Shown here: positions 26,349 through 36,473 of the stretch, one piece after another
How the letters are laid out: each line of letters begins with the position of its first letter
Numbering within the stretch: position 1 is the first letter of the stretch
Assembly (NCBI RefSeq): GCF_025639805.1
Contig: NZ_CP106735.1
Coordinates: forward strand, 3,877,501 to 3,941,500
Reading direction: 5' to 3'
Length of the DNA: 64,000 nucleotides
Source of the DNA: Reichenbachiella carrageenanivorans
Lineage (GTDB): Bacteria; Bacteroidota; Bacteroidia; Cytophagales; Cyclobacteriaceae
Made by a program: the position numbers and the translations under genes
Notes under the pieces: model-generated
What the model was told of the DNA's origin: nothing
The model's input: only the letters and a program-made list of their open reading frames with translations
The model's database searches: none

Positions 26349-27624
26349 GGTTATCTTCTGGTTTAATAGACCCAAACAAGTATCCACAGATTACTTTAGG
26401 GTAAAAATAAGTTGATTTCTGAGGCAGTGTATAGCCTGAAAAGCAAACGTCTTTCACCGTCTGCATGGGGATTTCTTGGGTAAGTATGGCTGCCTGTGCT
26501 TTTCCAGAGATTACCTCCTTCACACAAGCGGACAGATTTCGCTCAAACCTGATCTTCTTGGAGATGGGCTGTTTTTCCTTCTTGATCTCCAGTACTTTTT
26601 CCATGATAAAATAATGCAAAATGGTAATGTCCAATTGCTTGAGTATATCAGGGATTGCCCAAGCAATCTCATAGTATTTTTCCTGTCTCAGTCTAATTTT
26701 ATAAACATCATCTCCGATCATTAGCCCAAAAGCCCACTTTTTTCCTGCTATTACAGCCATGATATCCTCATCATTGTCCATCGATCGGATATGAAAATAT
26801 TCAGACAAATCATCCAAAAACTGTTCTGCCGAAAATTCATTAATCCCTTGAATCAACCTATGTGTAGGAAATATGCGTAGATCGTCCGACTCGGTATTGG
26901 TCAAGTACATGGTGTGAAAATTATACGGTTCGTTGCCCGTATGCAGCTTATCTTTTGCTTTTTGCTCCTTCAGGTAAGCCAATGCCCCTTGGTACCGGTG
27001 ATGCCCATCGGCTAATATCACCTGTTTGTCTTTGAGCAAAGACCGAATCTTTTGAATTACCTCATAATCCTGAATGACACCCAACACATCACGTACGCCT
27101 TGATAGTCCTCACTGTCATACAAAGGTGATTGCATCGCATCTTCCATATATTGTTCGATGGATTTGTCTACATCCGTATACAGTCCATGCGTAGGGCTCA
27201 CATGCATATGAGTATGCTCTAGCAATTTTTTTCGATCATTCACTGAATGTGGCATGGTGTCCTCGTGGCGAAGTATTATCTGCTCTTCCCAATCATACAA
27301 GCGAATATTACACACAATCCCTTTCCTACAAAAAGACCGTGTATGGCCTGGTAGTTTGAAATGCTGATAGTACACATAGATCGCAGGGGTCTGATCTTGT
27401 ACAATCACTCCCTTTGCTTTCCACTCTTCGATTCGGTGCTCTAGCAGAGCTCCATCAGGCCCTTCTAAAGGCACGGATATATGAATACTATTGTATTCGC
27501 TTTGATATAGTTTCTCTCGATACTTTTCCGAAACCACATCGAAAAGCGGAGACGTAAGTTTATCAATATTTTCGCCTAAGGCCTGATTATACCTAAAGGC
27601 GCGAAAGGGTTTAATTTCTGCCAT
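26323..27624 (-). CDS. DUF1015 family protein
   Basis: 433 residues matching the widespread DUF1015 family: the opening IKPFRAFRYNQALGENIDKL, the central VILADGHHRYQGALAYL motif (ADGHHRY is the family hallmark) and a C-terminal TYFYPKVICGYLFG. It is a soluble cytoplasmic protein with no known reaction; the conserved His pair and Asp hint at metal or nucleotide chemistry. It lies between the biotin carboxylase gene (13 bases upstream) and maf (26-base overlap), so it is in the middle of a three-gene operon. Confidence 0.88.
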   Translation of the reverse strand: MAEIKPFRAFRYNQALGENIDKLTSPLFDVVSEKYREKLYQSEYNSIHISVPLEGPDGALLEHRIEEWKAKGVIVQDQTPAIYVYYQHFKLPGHTRSFCRKGIVCNIRLYDWEEQIILRHEDTMPHSVNDRKKLLEHTHMHVSPTHGLYTDVDKSIEQYMEDAMQSPLYDSEDYQGVRDVLGVIQDYEVIQKIRSLLKDKQVILADGHHRYQGALAYLKEQKAKDKLHTGNEPYNFHTMYLTNTESDDLRIFPTHRLIQGINEFSAEQFLDDLSEYFHIRSMDNDEDIMAVIAGKKWAFGLMIGDDVYKIRLRQEKYYEIAWAIPDILKQLDITILHYFIMEKVLEIKKEKQPISKKIRFERNLSACVKEVISGKAQAAILTQEIPMQTVKDVCFSGYTLPQKSTYFYPKVICGYLFGSIKPEDNHAKIDRSF

Positions 27625-27637
27625 AGTTAATGCCTTT

Positions 27638-29125
27638 TCAACGATAGCTACTACGAGATTTCCACACCTTAGAAGGCTCGTTTGACTTCATTACTCTGCC
27701 CCTATTTTCTCCCAAAGCCATCACTGCCATGATCGCAGCAACCTGCTCTTCCTCCACTGTACCAGCATCAAGAAATTCTGGTTTAAAATGAGTATCCACG
27801 AATTTGGTGTCGAAGTGGCCACTCACAAACGCCTCATGATTGATGGCAAATCGACAAAAAGACAGAGTAGTTTCTATCCCATTGATTTGAAATTCGTCAA
27901 TAGCCCTAGTCATACGGTCGATAGCTTCTTTTCTAGTGGCTCCTTTAGTGATCAACTTGCCAATCATCGGGTCATAATAAATAGGAATATCCATACCTTC
28001 TTCATAGCCATCGTCTACCCTTACGCCTGGTCCATGCGGGCGTTTGTAGGTCAATAGTTTCCCAATATCTGGAAGAAAATTAGTTTTAGGATTCTCCGCA
28101 TAGATCCGAACCTCAAGGGCATGCCCATTGATTTTCAAATCATCTTGAGAAAAACTAATCTTTTCCCCTTGAGCTATTTTGATTTGCTCTTTGACTAAAT
28201 CTATACCTGTGATTTCTTCTGTCACACAATGTTCTACTTGGAGACGTGTATTCATTTCTAAAAAGAAGAAATCATGATTTTCGTCTACAATAAACTCGAC
28301 GGTACCCGCTCCTACATAATCACACGCTTTGGCTACCTTGATCGCAGTCTCTCCTATAGCCTTTCGCTTGGCTTCGCTAAAAATAGACGACGGAGCTTCT
28401 TCTATTACCTTCTGGTGGCGACGCTGTATACTACACTCTCTTTCGAATAGGTGTAGTATGTTGCCATGCTCATCACCAAGCACTTGTACCTCTATATGTC
28501 TGGGAGAGGCTATGTATTTTTCTATAAAAACTGACCCATCACCAAAAGCAGACTTAGCTTCGCTAATGGCACGAGTCATACCCTCTTCCAATCCATCGGC
28601 GTCTTCTACTACTCGCATCCCTTTGCCACCACCACCAGCACTGGCCTTGATCAATACTGGGTAGCCTATTTCATCTGCTACTTTTTTGGCTAAAGCCAAA
28701 TCCTCTATAGCCTCATTGATCCCTGGTACCATAGGAATGTCGTAGGTCGCAACGGCTTTTTTAGCGGCAAGCTTATCTCCCATTACTTCCATAGATTTAG
28801 CAGATGGGCCAATAAGAATGACTCCTGCTTTTTTCAAGCGTCTTGCAAACTCTGCGTTTTCGGAAAGAAAACCATAGCCTGGATGCACAGCATCTACGTG
28901 GAGTGCCGTACATACTTTGATGATATTGTCTATCACGAGATAGGATTCAGCAGAAGCCGCAGGACCAATACAAATGGCCTCATCTGCTAACTTGACATGT
29001 GGTGCCAGTCGATCTGCCTCACTAAAAACAGCCACTGTAGTTATACCCATTTCTCTCGCCGAACGAATGACGCGGATAGCAATCTCACCTCGGTTAGCGA
29101 TTAACACCTTCTTAATATTCTTCAT
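27638..29125 (-). CDS. Biotin carboxylase subunit of an acyl-CoA carboxylase
   Basis: 495 residues. The N-terminal pre-ATP-grasp domain begins KVLIANRGEIAIRVIRSARE. The ATP-grasp loop is KASAGGGGKGMR, with EKYIASPRHIEVQVLGDEHG, FERECSIQRRHQKVIEE and the catalytic MNTRLQVEHCVTE all intact. The enzyme carboxylates biotin using ATP and bicarbonate. It is about 45 residues longer than AccC of acetyl-CoA carboxylase, with the tail FKPEFLDAGTVEEEQVAAIM, which resembles the alpha subunit of propionyl- or methylcrotonyl-type carboxylases lacking the biotin domain. No biotin carrier or carboxyltransferase gene is adjacent, so its substrate partner is undecided. Confidence 0.9.
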   Translation of the reverse strand: MKNIKKVLIANRGEIAIRVIRSAREMGITTVAVFSEADRLAPHVKLADEAICIGPAASAESYLVIDNIIKVCTALHVDAVHPGYGFLSENAEFARRLKKAGVILIGPSAKSMEVMGDKLAAKKAVATYDIPMVPGINEAIEDLALAKKVADEIGYPVLIKASAGGGGKGMRVVEDADGLEEGMTRAISEAKSAFGDGSVFIEKYIASPRHIEVQVLGDEHGNILHLFERECSIQRRHQKVIEEAPSSIFSEAKRKAIGETAIKVAKACDYVGAGTVEFIVDENHDFFFLEMNTRLQVEHCVTEEITGIDLVKEQIKIAQGEKISFSQDDLKINGHALEVRIYAENPKTNFLPDIGKLLTYKRPHGPGVRVDDGYEEGMDIPIYYDPMIGKLITKGATRKEAIDRMTRAIDEFQINGIETTLSFCRFAINHEAFVSGHFDTKFVDTHFKPEFLDAGTVEEEQVAAIMAVMALGENRGRVMKSNEPSKVWKSRSSYR

Positions 29126-29216
29126 TTGGGATAAAGTATTGTTCGAAATTTCTATGTAATAGCGAATATAGAGGAAAATACGCCAATGAAATTGCTCTGG
29201 GGAATATCAAATAATA

Positions 29217-29248
29217 TTGCGTAAATGTTAAGAGAAATGTTAACTTTG
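29217..29248 (+). promoter_or_regulatory. Bacteroidota-type promoter for the serine-palmitoyltransferase-like gene
   Basis: TTG at 29217-29219, a 21-bp spacer and an exact TAACTTTG at 29241-29248. The start codon is 46 bases further on. Confidence 0.6.
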
Positions 29249-29294
29249 CAATCGTTTTTAAAACAGCATTGTTGCATTAAATCAAAGCAAATTA

Positions 29295-30542
29295 ATGGAT
29301 TTATTTGAAAAATTTAATGAGGATAGAGGCCCTCTAGGTCAGCATTCCGACATGGATCATACAAACTTTTACATGTTTCCAAAGTTGGAAGGACCCATCG
29401 CCCCTCGTATGCAATTTCGAGGCAAAGAGGTCTTGACTTGGAGCTTGAACAACTATCTTGGTTTAGGCAATATGCCTGAAGTAAGAGAAGCCGACACTCA
29501 AGCTACCGCTGATTGGGGCTTAGCCTATCCTATGGGTGCCAGAATGATGACTGGCAACACAAAATATCACGAACAACTAGAGAATGAGCTAGGAGACTTT
29601 GTACAAAAGGAGTCTTGTATGCTTTTGAACTATGGATACCAAGGCATCATGTCGATCATCGATGCGGTAGTGAACAGAAAAGATGTGGTAGTATATGACG
29701 CAGAGTGTCATGCTTCTATCATCGATGGTCTCCGACTACATGTAGGTAAGAGATTTGTATACTTGCACAACGACATGGAAAGTCTAGAAAAGCAACTCGT
29801 AAGAGCTGAAAAACTAGCCAAAGAAAATGGCGGAGGTGTATTAGTAATCACCGAAGGTGTATTTGGCATGTCTGGTAGCATGGGCGACCTAGCTGGAGTT
29901 GTGGCTTTGAAAGAGAAATTCGAATTTAGAATTTTGGTAGACGATGCACACGGGTTCGGCACTATGGGTAAAACAGGTGCTGGTACAGGAGAAGAACAAG
30001 GCGTTCAGGATGGTATAGATCTTTACTTCTCTACGTTTGCAAAATCAATGGCAAGCATTGGTGCTTTCGTAGCAGGAGATAAAAATGTGATCGAATACTT
30101 GAAATACAATGTAAGATCTCAAATCTTCGCTAAGTCGCTCCCTATGCCATTGGTTATCGGTGCATTGAAGAGACTTGAGCTGTTAAAAACTCGTCCCGAG
30201 ATGAAAGACAAGCTATGGACCATCGTAAATGCTATCCAACAAGGCTTGAGAGATAAAGGGTTTAACCTAGGCAAAACACAATCGCCTGTAACTCCCGTAT
30301 TGCTAAATGGTGGCTGGAAAGAAGCTGCTAATATGATTACCGACCTTAGAAACAACTACAACATTTTCTGCTCTATGATTGTGTATCCAGTTGTACCTAA
30401 GGGAGTTATTATGTTAAGAATTATACCAACTGCTGCGCATTCTTTGAATGATGTGAAAGAGACTATTCAAGTCTTTGAAGTGATCAAAGGAAAGCTTGAC
30501 GCAGGTGTATATAGAGATGCAGAAATAACACAATTGGCATAA
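29295..30542 (+). CDS. Alpha-oxoamine synthase: serine palmitoyltransferase or cysteate acyltransferase
   Basis: 415 residues, a PLP enzyme of the alpha-oxoamine synthase family. The PLP Lys is K250 in STFAKSMASIGAF. Also present are H139 in DAECHASIIDG, which stacks on PLP, and LVDDAHGFGTMGKTGAG at 215-231. This family condenses an amino acid with an acyl thioester. The YGYQGIMSIIDAVV block and the N-terminal DHTNFYMFPKLEGP resemble Bacteroides-type serine palmitoyltransferases, the first step of sphingolipid synthesis. In sulfonolipid-making Cytophagales a close relative uses cysteate, and the two cannot be separated by eye. It is monocistronic or paired with the H1-like gene. Confidence 0.88.
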   Translation: MDLFEKFNEDRGPLGQHSDMDHTNFYMFPKLEGPIAPRMQFRGKEVLTWSLNNYLGLGNMPEVREADTQATADWGLAYPMGARMMTGNTKYHEQLENELGDFVQKESCMLLNYGYQGIMSIIDAVVNRKDVVVYDAECHASIIDGLRLHVGKRFVYLHNDMESLEKQLVRAEKLAKENGGGVLVITEGVFGMSGSMGDLAGVVALKEKFEFRILVDDAHGFGTMGKTGAGTGEEQGVQDGIDLYFSTFAKSMASIGAFVAGDKNVIEYLKYNVRSQIFAKSLPMPLVIGALKRLELLKTRPEMKDKLWTIVNAIQQGLRDKGFNLGKTQSPVTPVLLNGGWKEAANMITDLRNNYNIFCSMIVYPVVPKGVIMLRIIPTAAHSLNDVKETIQVFEVIKGKLDAGVYRDAEITQLA

Positions 30543-30648
30543 CTTAAAAAATTATTAAAAATCATGGCCTACGTCATTGATTTATGGTTTTTTAATATAA
30601 ATTGCCAGTTCTTGTTTAATATTCAATAACCTTAAATAGTAAATTAAT

Positions 30649-30825
30649 ATGAAAAGATTTAATGAAGTAAGAGACCTTATCGCTTCTTTAGAAGGGGATT
30701 TCGAGAAATTCTACGACAAAAAGAACCAGGCTGCTGGTACTCGTGTAAGAAAAGGGATGCAGGATCTTAAGAACCTTGCTCAGGAAATCAGAATCGAAGT
30801 TCAAGATATCAAGAACGAAGGTTAA
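30649..30825 (+). CDS. Histone H1-like small basic protein (58 residues)
   Basis: A short gene reading MKRFNEVRDLIASLEGDFEK, then FYDKKNQAAGTRVRKGMQDL and KNLAQEIRIEVQDIKNEG. The FYDKKNQAAGTRVRKGMQ(D/E)LK core is what I know from the Bacteroidota histone H1-like family, whose members are 55-65 residues long, helical and mixed-charge. They are thought to bind DNA or act in nucleoid organisation; a role here is inferred from the family. The gene is followed closely by a strong terminator that also overlaps the dapA stop codon. Confidence 0.85.
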   Translation: MKRFNEVRDLIASLEGDFEKFYDKKNQAAGTRVRKGMQDLKNLAQEIRIEVQDIKNEG

Positions 30826-30847
30826 TCCACTGATTACTATAAGACAT

Positions 30848-30878
30848 AAAAAAGGGATGATTAAATCATCCCTTTTTT
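30848..30878. terminator. Bidirectional terminator between the H1-like gene and dapA
   Basis: AAAAAAGGGATGA, a TTAAA loop and TCATCCCTTTTTT form a stem with A- and T-runs on each side, giving a U-tract in both directions. It covers the dapA stop codon at 30861-30863. Confidence 0.85.
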
Positions 30879-31754
30879 TGTGTCCAATACTTTGTATTCA
30901 TTGGCAATTTTTTCCTTGAGCCCCTCACTGGCCTCTACCAACGGCAACCTGAGTCCTCCATTTCCGATCCCCATCTGCCTTAACAATTCTTTTACTCCTG
31001 TGGGATTGCCTTCTGAAAAGAGCAACCCAAGAATCTCTTCCATATCATTGGCCATGACTTTGGCCTTAGAATAATCTGCTGCTAATGCCGCATTGACCAA
31101 ATCTGAAGTATGACCAGGCAATGCATTGGCTATCACGGAGATCACACCATGCCCCCCACATTTGATAAACGGAGTAATCAAATCATCGTCTCCAGAAATC
31201 AGCAAAAAGTCATCTGGCATTTTACGTGCGATCTCTTCAGCTTGCACCACTGTATCTCCTGAGGCTTCTTTGATACCTATGATGTTGGGATGCTGAGCCA
31301 GTGCCACTACCGTCTTTGCTGTCATGTTTACGGACGTGCGTTTCGGTACATTGTAAAGAATAACAGGCTTCTTTGCAGCAGCAGCGATGGCTTCAAAGTG
31401 CAACTGCAAACCACGCTGAGAAGGCTTGTTATAAAATGGACATACTACCAAGAAAGCATCCACATCTTCTTGGAATTTCTTGAATTTAGAAACCAAAGCC
31501 ATCGTATCGTTGCCACCTAACCCATAGACAACAGGAAGATTTTTGTGATTCTTCGATTTTACAAATCGCAAAACCTCCAACTTCTCTGCGCCTGTCAATG
31601 TAGGCGATTCGGCCGTAGTACCCATGACTACAAGGTAATCTACCCCTCCTCCACTCACATGATTGACCAACTGTTCTAATGCGGTATAATCCACACTCAG
31701 ATCCTCCTTAAATGGCGTCACTAACGCCACTCCTGTCCCTTTAAATTTATCCAT
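30861..31754 (-). CDS. dapA: 4-hydroxy-tetrahydrodipicolinate synthase
   Basis: 297 residues, a TIM-barrel class I aldolase. The Schiff-base Lys is K162 in GIKEASGD, Tyr134 and Arg139 lie in YNVPKRTSVN, and the Thr pair T46/T47 in VMGTTAESPTL. It condenses pyruvate and aspartate semialdehyde as the first committed step of lysine and diaminopimelate synthesis. The start codon overlaps the upstream DUF6913-like gene by 8 bases, and ligA lies before that, so dapA is the last gene of a three-gene operon. Confidence 0.96.
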   Translation of the reverse strand: MDKFKGTGVALVTPFKEDLSVDYTALEQLVNHVSGGGVDYLVVMGTTAESPTLTGAEKLEVLRFVKSKNHKNLPVVYGLGGNDTMALVSKFKKFQEDVDAFLVVCPFYNKPSQRGLQLHFEAIAAAAKKPVILYNVPKRTSVNMTAKTVVALAQHPNIIGIKEASGDTVVQAEEIARKMPDDFLLISGDDDLITPFIKCGGHGVISVIANALPGHTSDLVNAALAADYSKAKVMANDMEEILGLLFSEGNPTGVKELLRQMGIGNGGLRLPLVEASEGLKEKIANEYKVLDTKKGMI

Positions 31755-32265
31755 TTCTTACGTTTGTTAAATAGTGATAGACCTCATCCATATACGACTC
31801 ATACTTGTCATCACTAGGATTTATCATCATTTCAAAATACTGGCTCTTGCCTTCTTCGTACCTCCCAACTCTACATTTGGCTTTTGACCCAGCCAGTATA
31901 TTTTGTGTATACTTATTTTGACTCCAGTCTAAACTGACTAAAAAATCAAAAGGCGTGTTACGAAACTGCGTAACGGTCTCTTTTGTCCAATTGCCTCTGG
32001 TATTCAAATCCTTTTCATCAAAATAAGCATAACCAGGATCTGTTATTTTGGCTGCTACGGGCACAAAAGTCATCGTAGACACATCCTTTTGGTCAGATTC
32101 AAATTTGGCAATCAAACTACTTAGCATCGCCTTAGACCTGTTGTCATCCAAACTATAAATCAGGCCAATCGACTTCGCCTCTTTATAGGCATCAGACATC
32201 CGAAACGCATCATTTTTTTTGAGCGCAAGAGCGGTTTTAAGTTTTACTAAAAATTTACCTATCAT
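31747..32265 (-). CDS. DUF6913-like conserved protein
   Basis: 172 residues, no signal peptide or membrane helix. The opening IGKFLVKLKTALALKKN is amphipathic and basic. A VGLIYSLDD-like motif (SIGLIYSLDDNRSKAMLSSL) and FDFLVSLDWSQNKYTQNILA are the clearest blocks, and I recall a Bacteroidota family (DUF6913) with this pattern lying near ligA/dapA. Function unknown. It sits 9 bases after ligA and overlaps dapA by 8 bases, so its expression is coupled to both. Confidence 0.7.
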   Translation of the reverse strand: MIGKFLVKLKTALALKKNDAFRMSDAYKEAKSIGLIYSLDDNRSKAMLSSLIAKFESDQKDVSTMTFVPVAAKITDPGYAYFDEKDLNTRGNWTKETVTQFRNTPFDFLVSLDWSQNKYTQNILAGSKAKCRVGRYEEGKSQYFEMMINPSDDKYESYMDEVYHYLTNVRNG

Positions 32266-32274
32266 TTTCTGAAG

Positions 32275-34290
<2,016 letters not shown>

Positions 34291-34307
34291 TCACTAGTAT
34301 AAGAAGA

Positions 34308-34335
34308 CAAATCTATAAAGACTTTAGCTTTTCAA
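34308..34335 (-). promoter_or_regulatory. Bacteroidota-type promoter for the ligA operon
   Basis: On the minus strand TTG (34333-34335), a 17-bp spacer and an exact TAGATTTG (34308-34315), 23 bases before the ligA ATG. Confidence 0.55.
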
Positions 34336-34507
34336 ATCGAGTTCTGTTCATTTATAAACAGTGATTTTAAAATATTAACTTATTCATTAAAAATTGTTAG
34401 AAAGAAAAATGAGTTCTTCTGAATTTAGAGCCATCTATCAAGATTTATGTTTTTGATTTTGGCATTTGAAATTTAGCATTTCCATGCCGCTTATAGCCGA
34501 TAATGTC

Positions 34508-34515
34508 TAAATTTG
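34508..34515 (+). promoter_or_regulatory. Candidate -7 element (TAAATTTG) for der
   Basis: An exact TAnnTTTG match 24 bases before the proposed TTG start of der. It overlaps the more upstream TTG at 34513, which argues against that earlier start. Confidence 0.45.
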
Positions 34516-34539
34516 CGACTTCAAAAAAATCATATCGCT

Positions 34540-35856
34540 TTGTCGAATATATTAGCAATTACTGGTCGCCCTAATGTGGGTAAATCAACACTTTTCAACA
34601 GGTTAGTGGAAAGAAAAAAAGCCATCATGGACAATGAAAGCGGAGTAACTCGCGATCGGCATTATGGCTTTGGCCAATGGAATGGCAAATACTTTACGAT
34701 CATAGATACTGGTGGGTATGTGACTGGCTCCGATGATATATTCGAAGAAGCCATCAGAGACCAAGTAAAGCTAGCACTAGACGAAGCTAGCGTCATCCTT
34801 TTTATGGTAGACTGCAAAGACGGCCTCACCGACATGGATCAAGACTTTGCCAACATCCTAAGAGAGTTGAAAAAACCCGTATTCGTGGTTGCTAATAAAG
34901 CGGACAACCCTGACTTGATCATGATGGCTAATGAATTTTATGGACTGGGGCTAGAGAGCGACATTCATGTGATTGCTTCTACTTCTGGTGCTGGCACTGG
35001 AGATTTGCTAGACGCAGTAGTGGAGCATTTCGAAGACAGCGACTTGGAAAACCCAGAAGAGGGCATTCCTAGAATCTCTATTTTAGGAAGACCTAACGCA
35101 GGTAAGTCCTCTTATCTAAATGCACTTTTAGGCAAAGACAGGTCTATCGTCACTGACATTGCTGGCACGACCAGAGATGCCATCAATACGCGATACAAAC
35201 TATTCGGCAAGGATTTTATTCTTACCGACACTGCGGGTATCAGAAAGAAATCAAAAGTAAAGGAAGACATCGAATTCTACTCGGTACTACGTGCCATACA
35301 GTCGCTCCAAGACAGTGATGTATGTATCGTAATGATAGATGCTGAGCGTGGATTTGAAGCCCAAGACATGAACATTATCACCCTTGCAGACAAGTACAAA
35401 AAGGGGATTATGATCATGGTAAACAAATGGGATTTGATTGAAGATAAAACCACTAATACGGCCGAAAATTTCAGAAAAGACATACAAGAAAAACTAGGAA
35501 ATCCACTCTCTTATATCCCTATCATTTTTACTTCTGTCACACAAAAACAAAGAATTTTCCAAGCGATAGAATTAGCTATCGAAGTCAACACGAACCGAAC
35601 TCGAAGAATTACTACCTCTGAGCTCAATGATGCCATGCTAGCCGAAATCGAGCACTACCCACCACCAGCACTCAAAGGCAAGCACATCAAAATCAAGTAT
35701 GTAACCCAGCTCCCTACGCGTACTCCGTCATTTGCATTTTTCTGCAACCTACCACAGTACATCAAGGAGCCTTATGAAAGATTTTTGACCAATAAATTAC
35801 GTTCTCACTTTGATTTCAGAGGAGTTCCAATCAAAATCTACTTTAGACAAAAATAA
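34540..35856 (+). CDS. der: Ribosome-assembly GTPase Der (EngA)
   Basis: 438 residues starting at TTG (34540), giving MSNILAITGRPNVGKSTLFN as in other Der proteins. No in-frame ATG occurs before the P-loop, so a non-ATG start is forced. Two GTPase domains are complete: G1 GRPNVGKS and G3 DTGG, then NKAD; second G1 GRPNAGKS, DTAGI and NKWD. A C-terminal KH-like domain ends PIKIYFRQK. Der binds the 50S subunit and is needed for its maturation. The SprT-like gene begins 2 bases after the stop, also at TTG, and is surely co-transcribed. Confidence 0.95.
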   Translation: MSNILAITGRPNVGKSTLFNRLVERKKAIMDNESGVTRDRHYGFGQWNGKYFTIIDTGGYVTGSDDIFEEAIRDQVKLALDEASVILFMVDCKDGLTDMDQDFANILRELKKPVFVVANKADNPDLIMMANEFYGLGLESDIHVIASTSGAGTGDLLDAVVEHFEDSDLENPEEGIPRISILGRPNAGKSSYLNALLGKDRSIVTDIAGTTRDAINTRYKLFGKDFILTDTAGIRKKSKVKEDIEFYSVLRAIQSLQDSDVCIVMIDAERGFEAQDMNIITLADKYKKGIMIMVNKWDLIEDKTTNTAENFRKDIQEKLGNPLSYIPIIFTSVTQKQRIFQAIELAIEVNTNRTRRITTSELNDAMLAEIEHYPPPALKGKHIKIKYVTQLPTRTPSFAFFCNLPQYIKEPYERFLTNKLRSHFDFRGVPIKIYFRQK

Positions 35857-35858
35857 GA

Positions 35859-36473
35859 TTGTCCGAAGCCAAGCATCGTCGATTGTTTGAAAACCACTTG
35901 CCTGAAAAGGCTGTGGACTATTGCTATGCGCTCTGGCAAGAACTCGGGTTTAATTTTCGAATTACGAAGAAGCGACAGTCAAAGTATGGCGACTACCGGT
36001 ACGACCCAACCTCCCAATCTCATCACATTTCGGTCAACCATGACCTGAATTGCTATGCTTTTTTAGTCACCTATATTCACGAAGTTGCTCACAAAGTCAC
36101 TTTTGAAAAACACAAAAGAGAGGTCTTGCCTCATGGACTGGAGTGGAAACATGAATTTAAAAAACTCATGCTTCCACTGCTCAGAGAAGATATATTTCCT
36201 ATGGATGTCTTAGGCCCTCTGGCCAGACACATGAAGAACCCAAAAGCTACTAGCACATCAGACAAGGCTCTTTTTGTAGCCTTGCGCAATCACGACAAAA
36301 ATAAAAGTGGTTTATTATTGAAAGAGGTGGAAACAGGCGCTAAGTTTTTATTCAACAAAAAAGTCTATCGCAAACTCGAAGTAAGAAGAACCCGAAGTCT
36401 ATGCGAACTCACCACCAATCAGCGGAAATATTTGATTTCAGAGACAGCTCCTGTGCAGGTTTTCAAGAATTAA
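35859..36473 (+). CDS. SprT-like zinc metalloprotein
   Basis: 204 residues. The only plausible start is TTG at 35859 (MSEAKHRRLFENHLP); no in-frame ATG occurs until the middle of the protein. The zinc-protease motif HEVAH at about residues 72-76 and a downstream His in LPHGLEWKHEFKKLM match the SprT-like/SPRTN fold. The C-terminal region is basic (KKVYRKLEVRRTRSL), consistent with nucleic-acid binding, but lacks the four-Cys zinc finger of longer relatives. A DNA- or RNA-associated protease role is inferred. Its TAA shares a TTAA with the convergent arginase-family gene. Confidence 0.87.
   Translation: MSEAKHRRLFENHLPEKAVDYCYALWQELGFNFRITKKRQSKYGDYRYDPTSQSHHISVNHDLNCYAFLVTYIHEVAHKVTFEKHKREVLPHGLEWKHEFKKLMLPLLREDIFPMDVLGPLARHMKNPKATSTSDKALFVALRNHDKNKSGLLLKEVETGAKFLFNKKVYRKLEVRRTRSLCELTTNQRKYLISETAPVQVFKN

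Noticed and set aside
30557..30592. Possible terminator after the serine-palmitoyltransferase-like gene (AAATCA/TGATTT then T-run)
   Set aside because: Six A/T-rich pairs with a 13-base loop are too weak, and the H1-like gene may be read from the same transcript.
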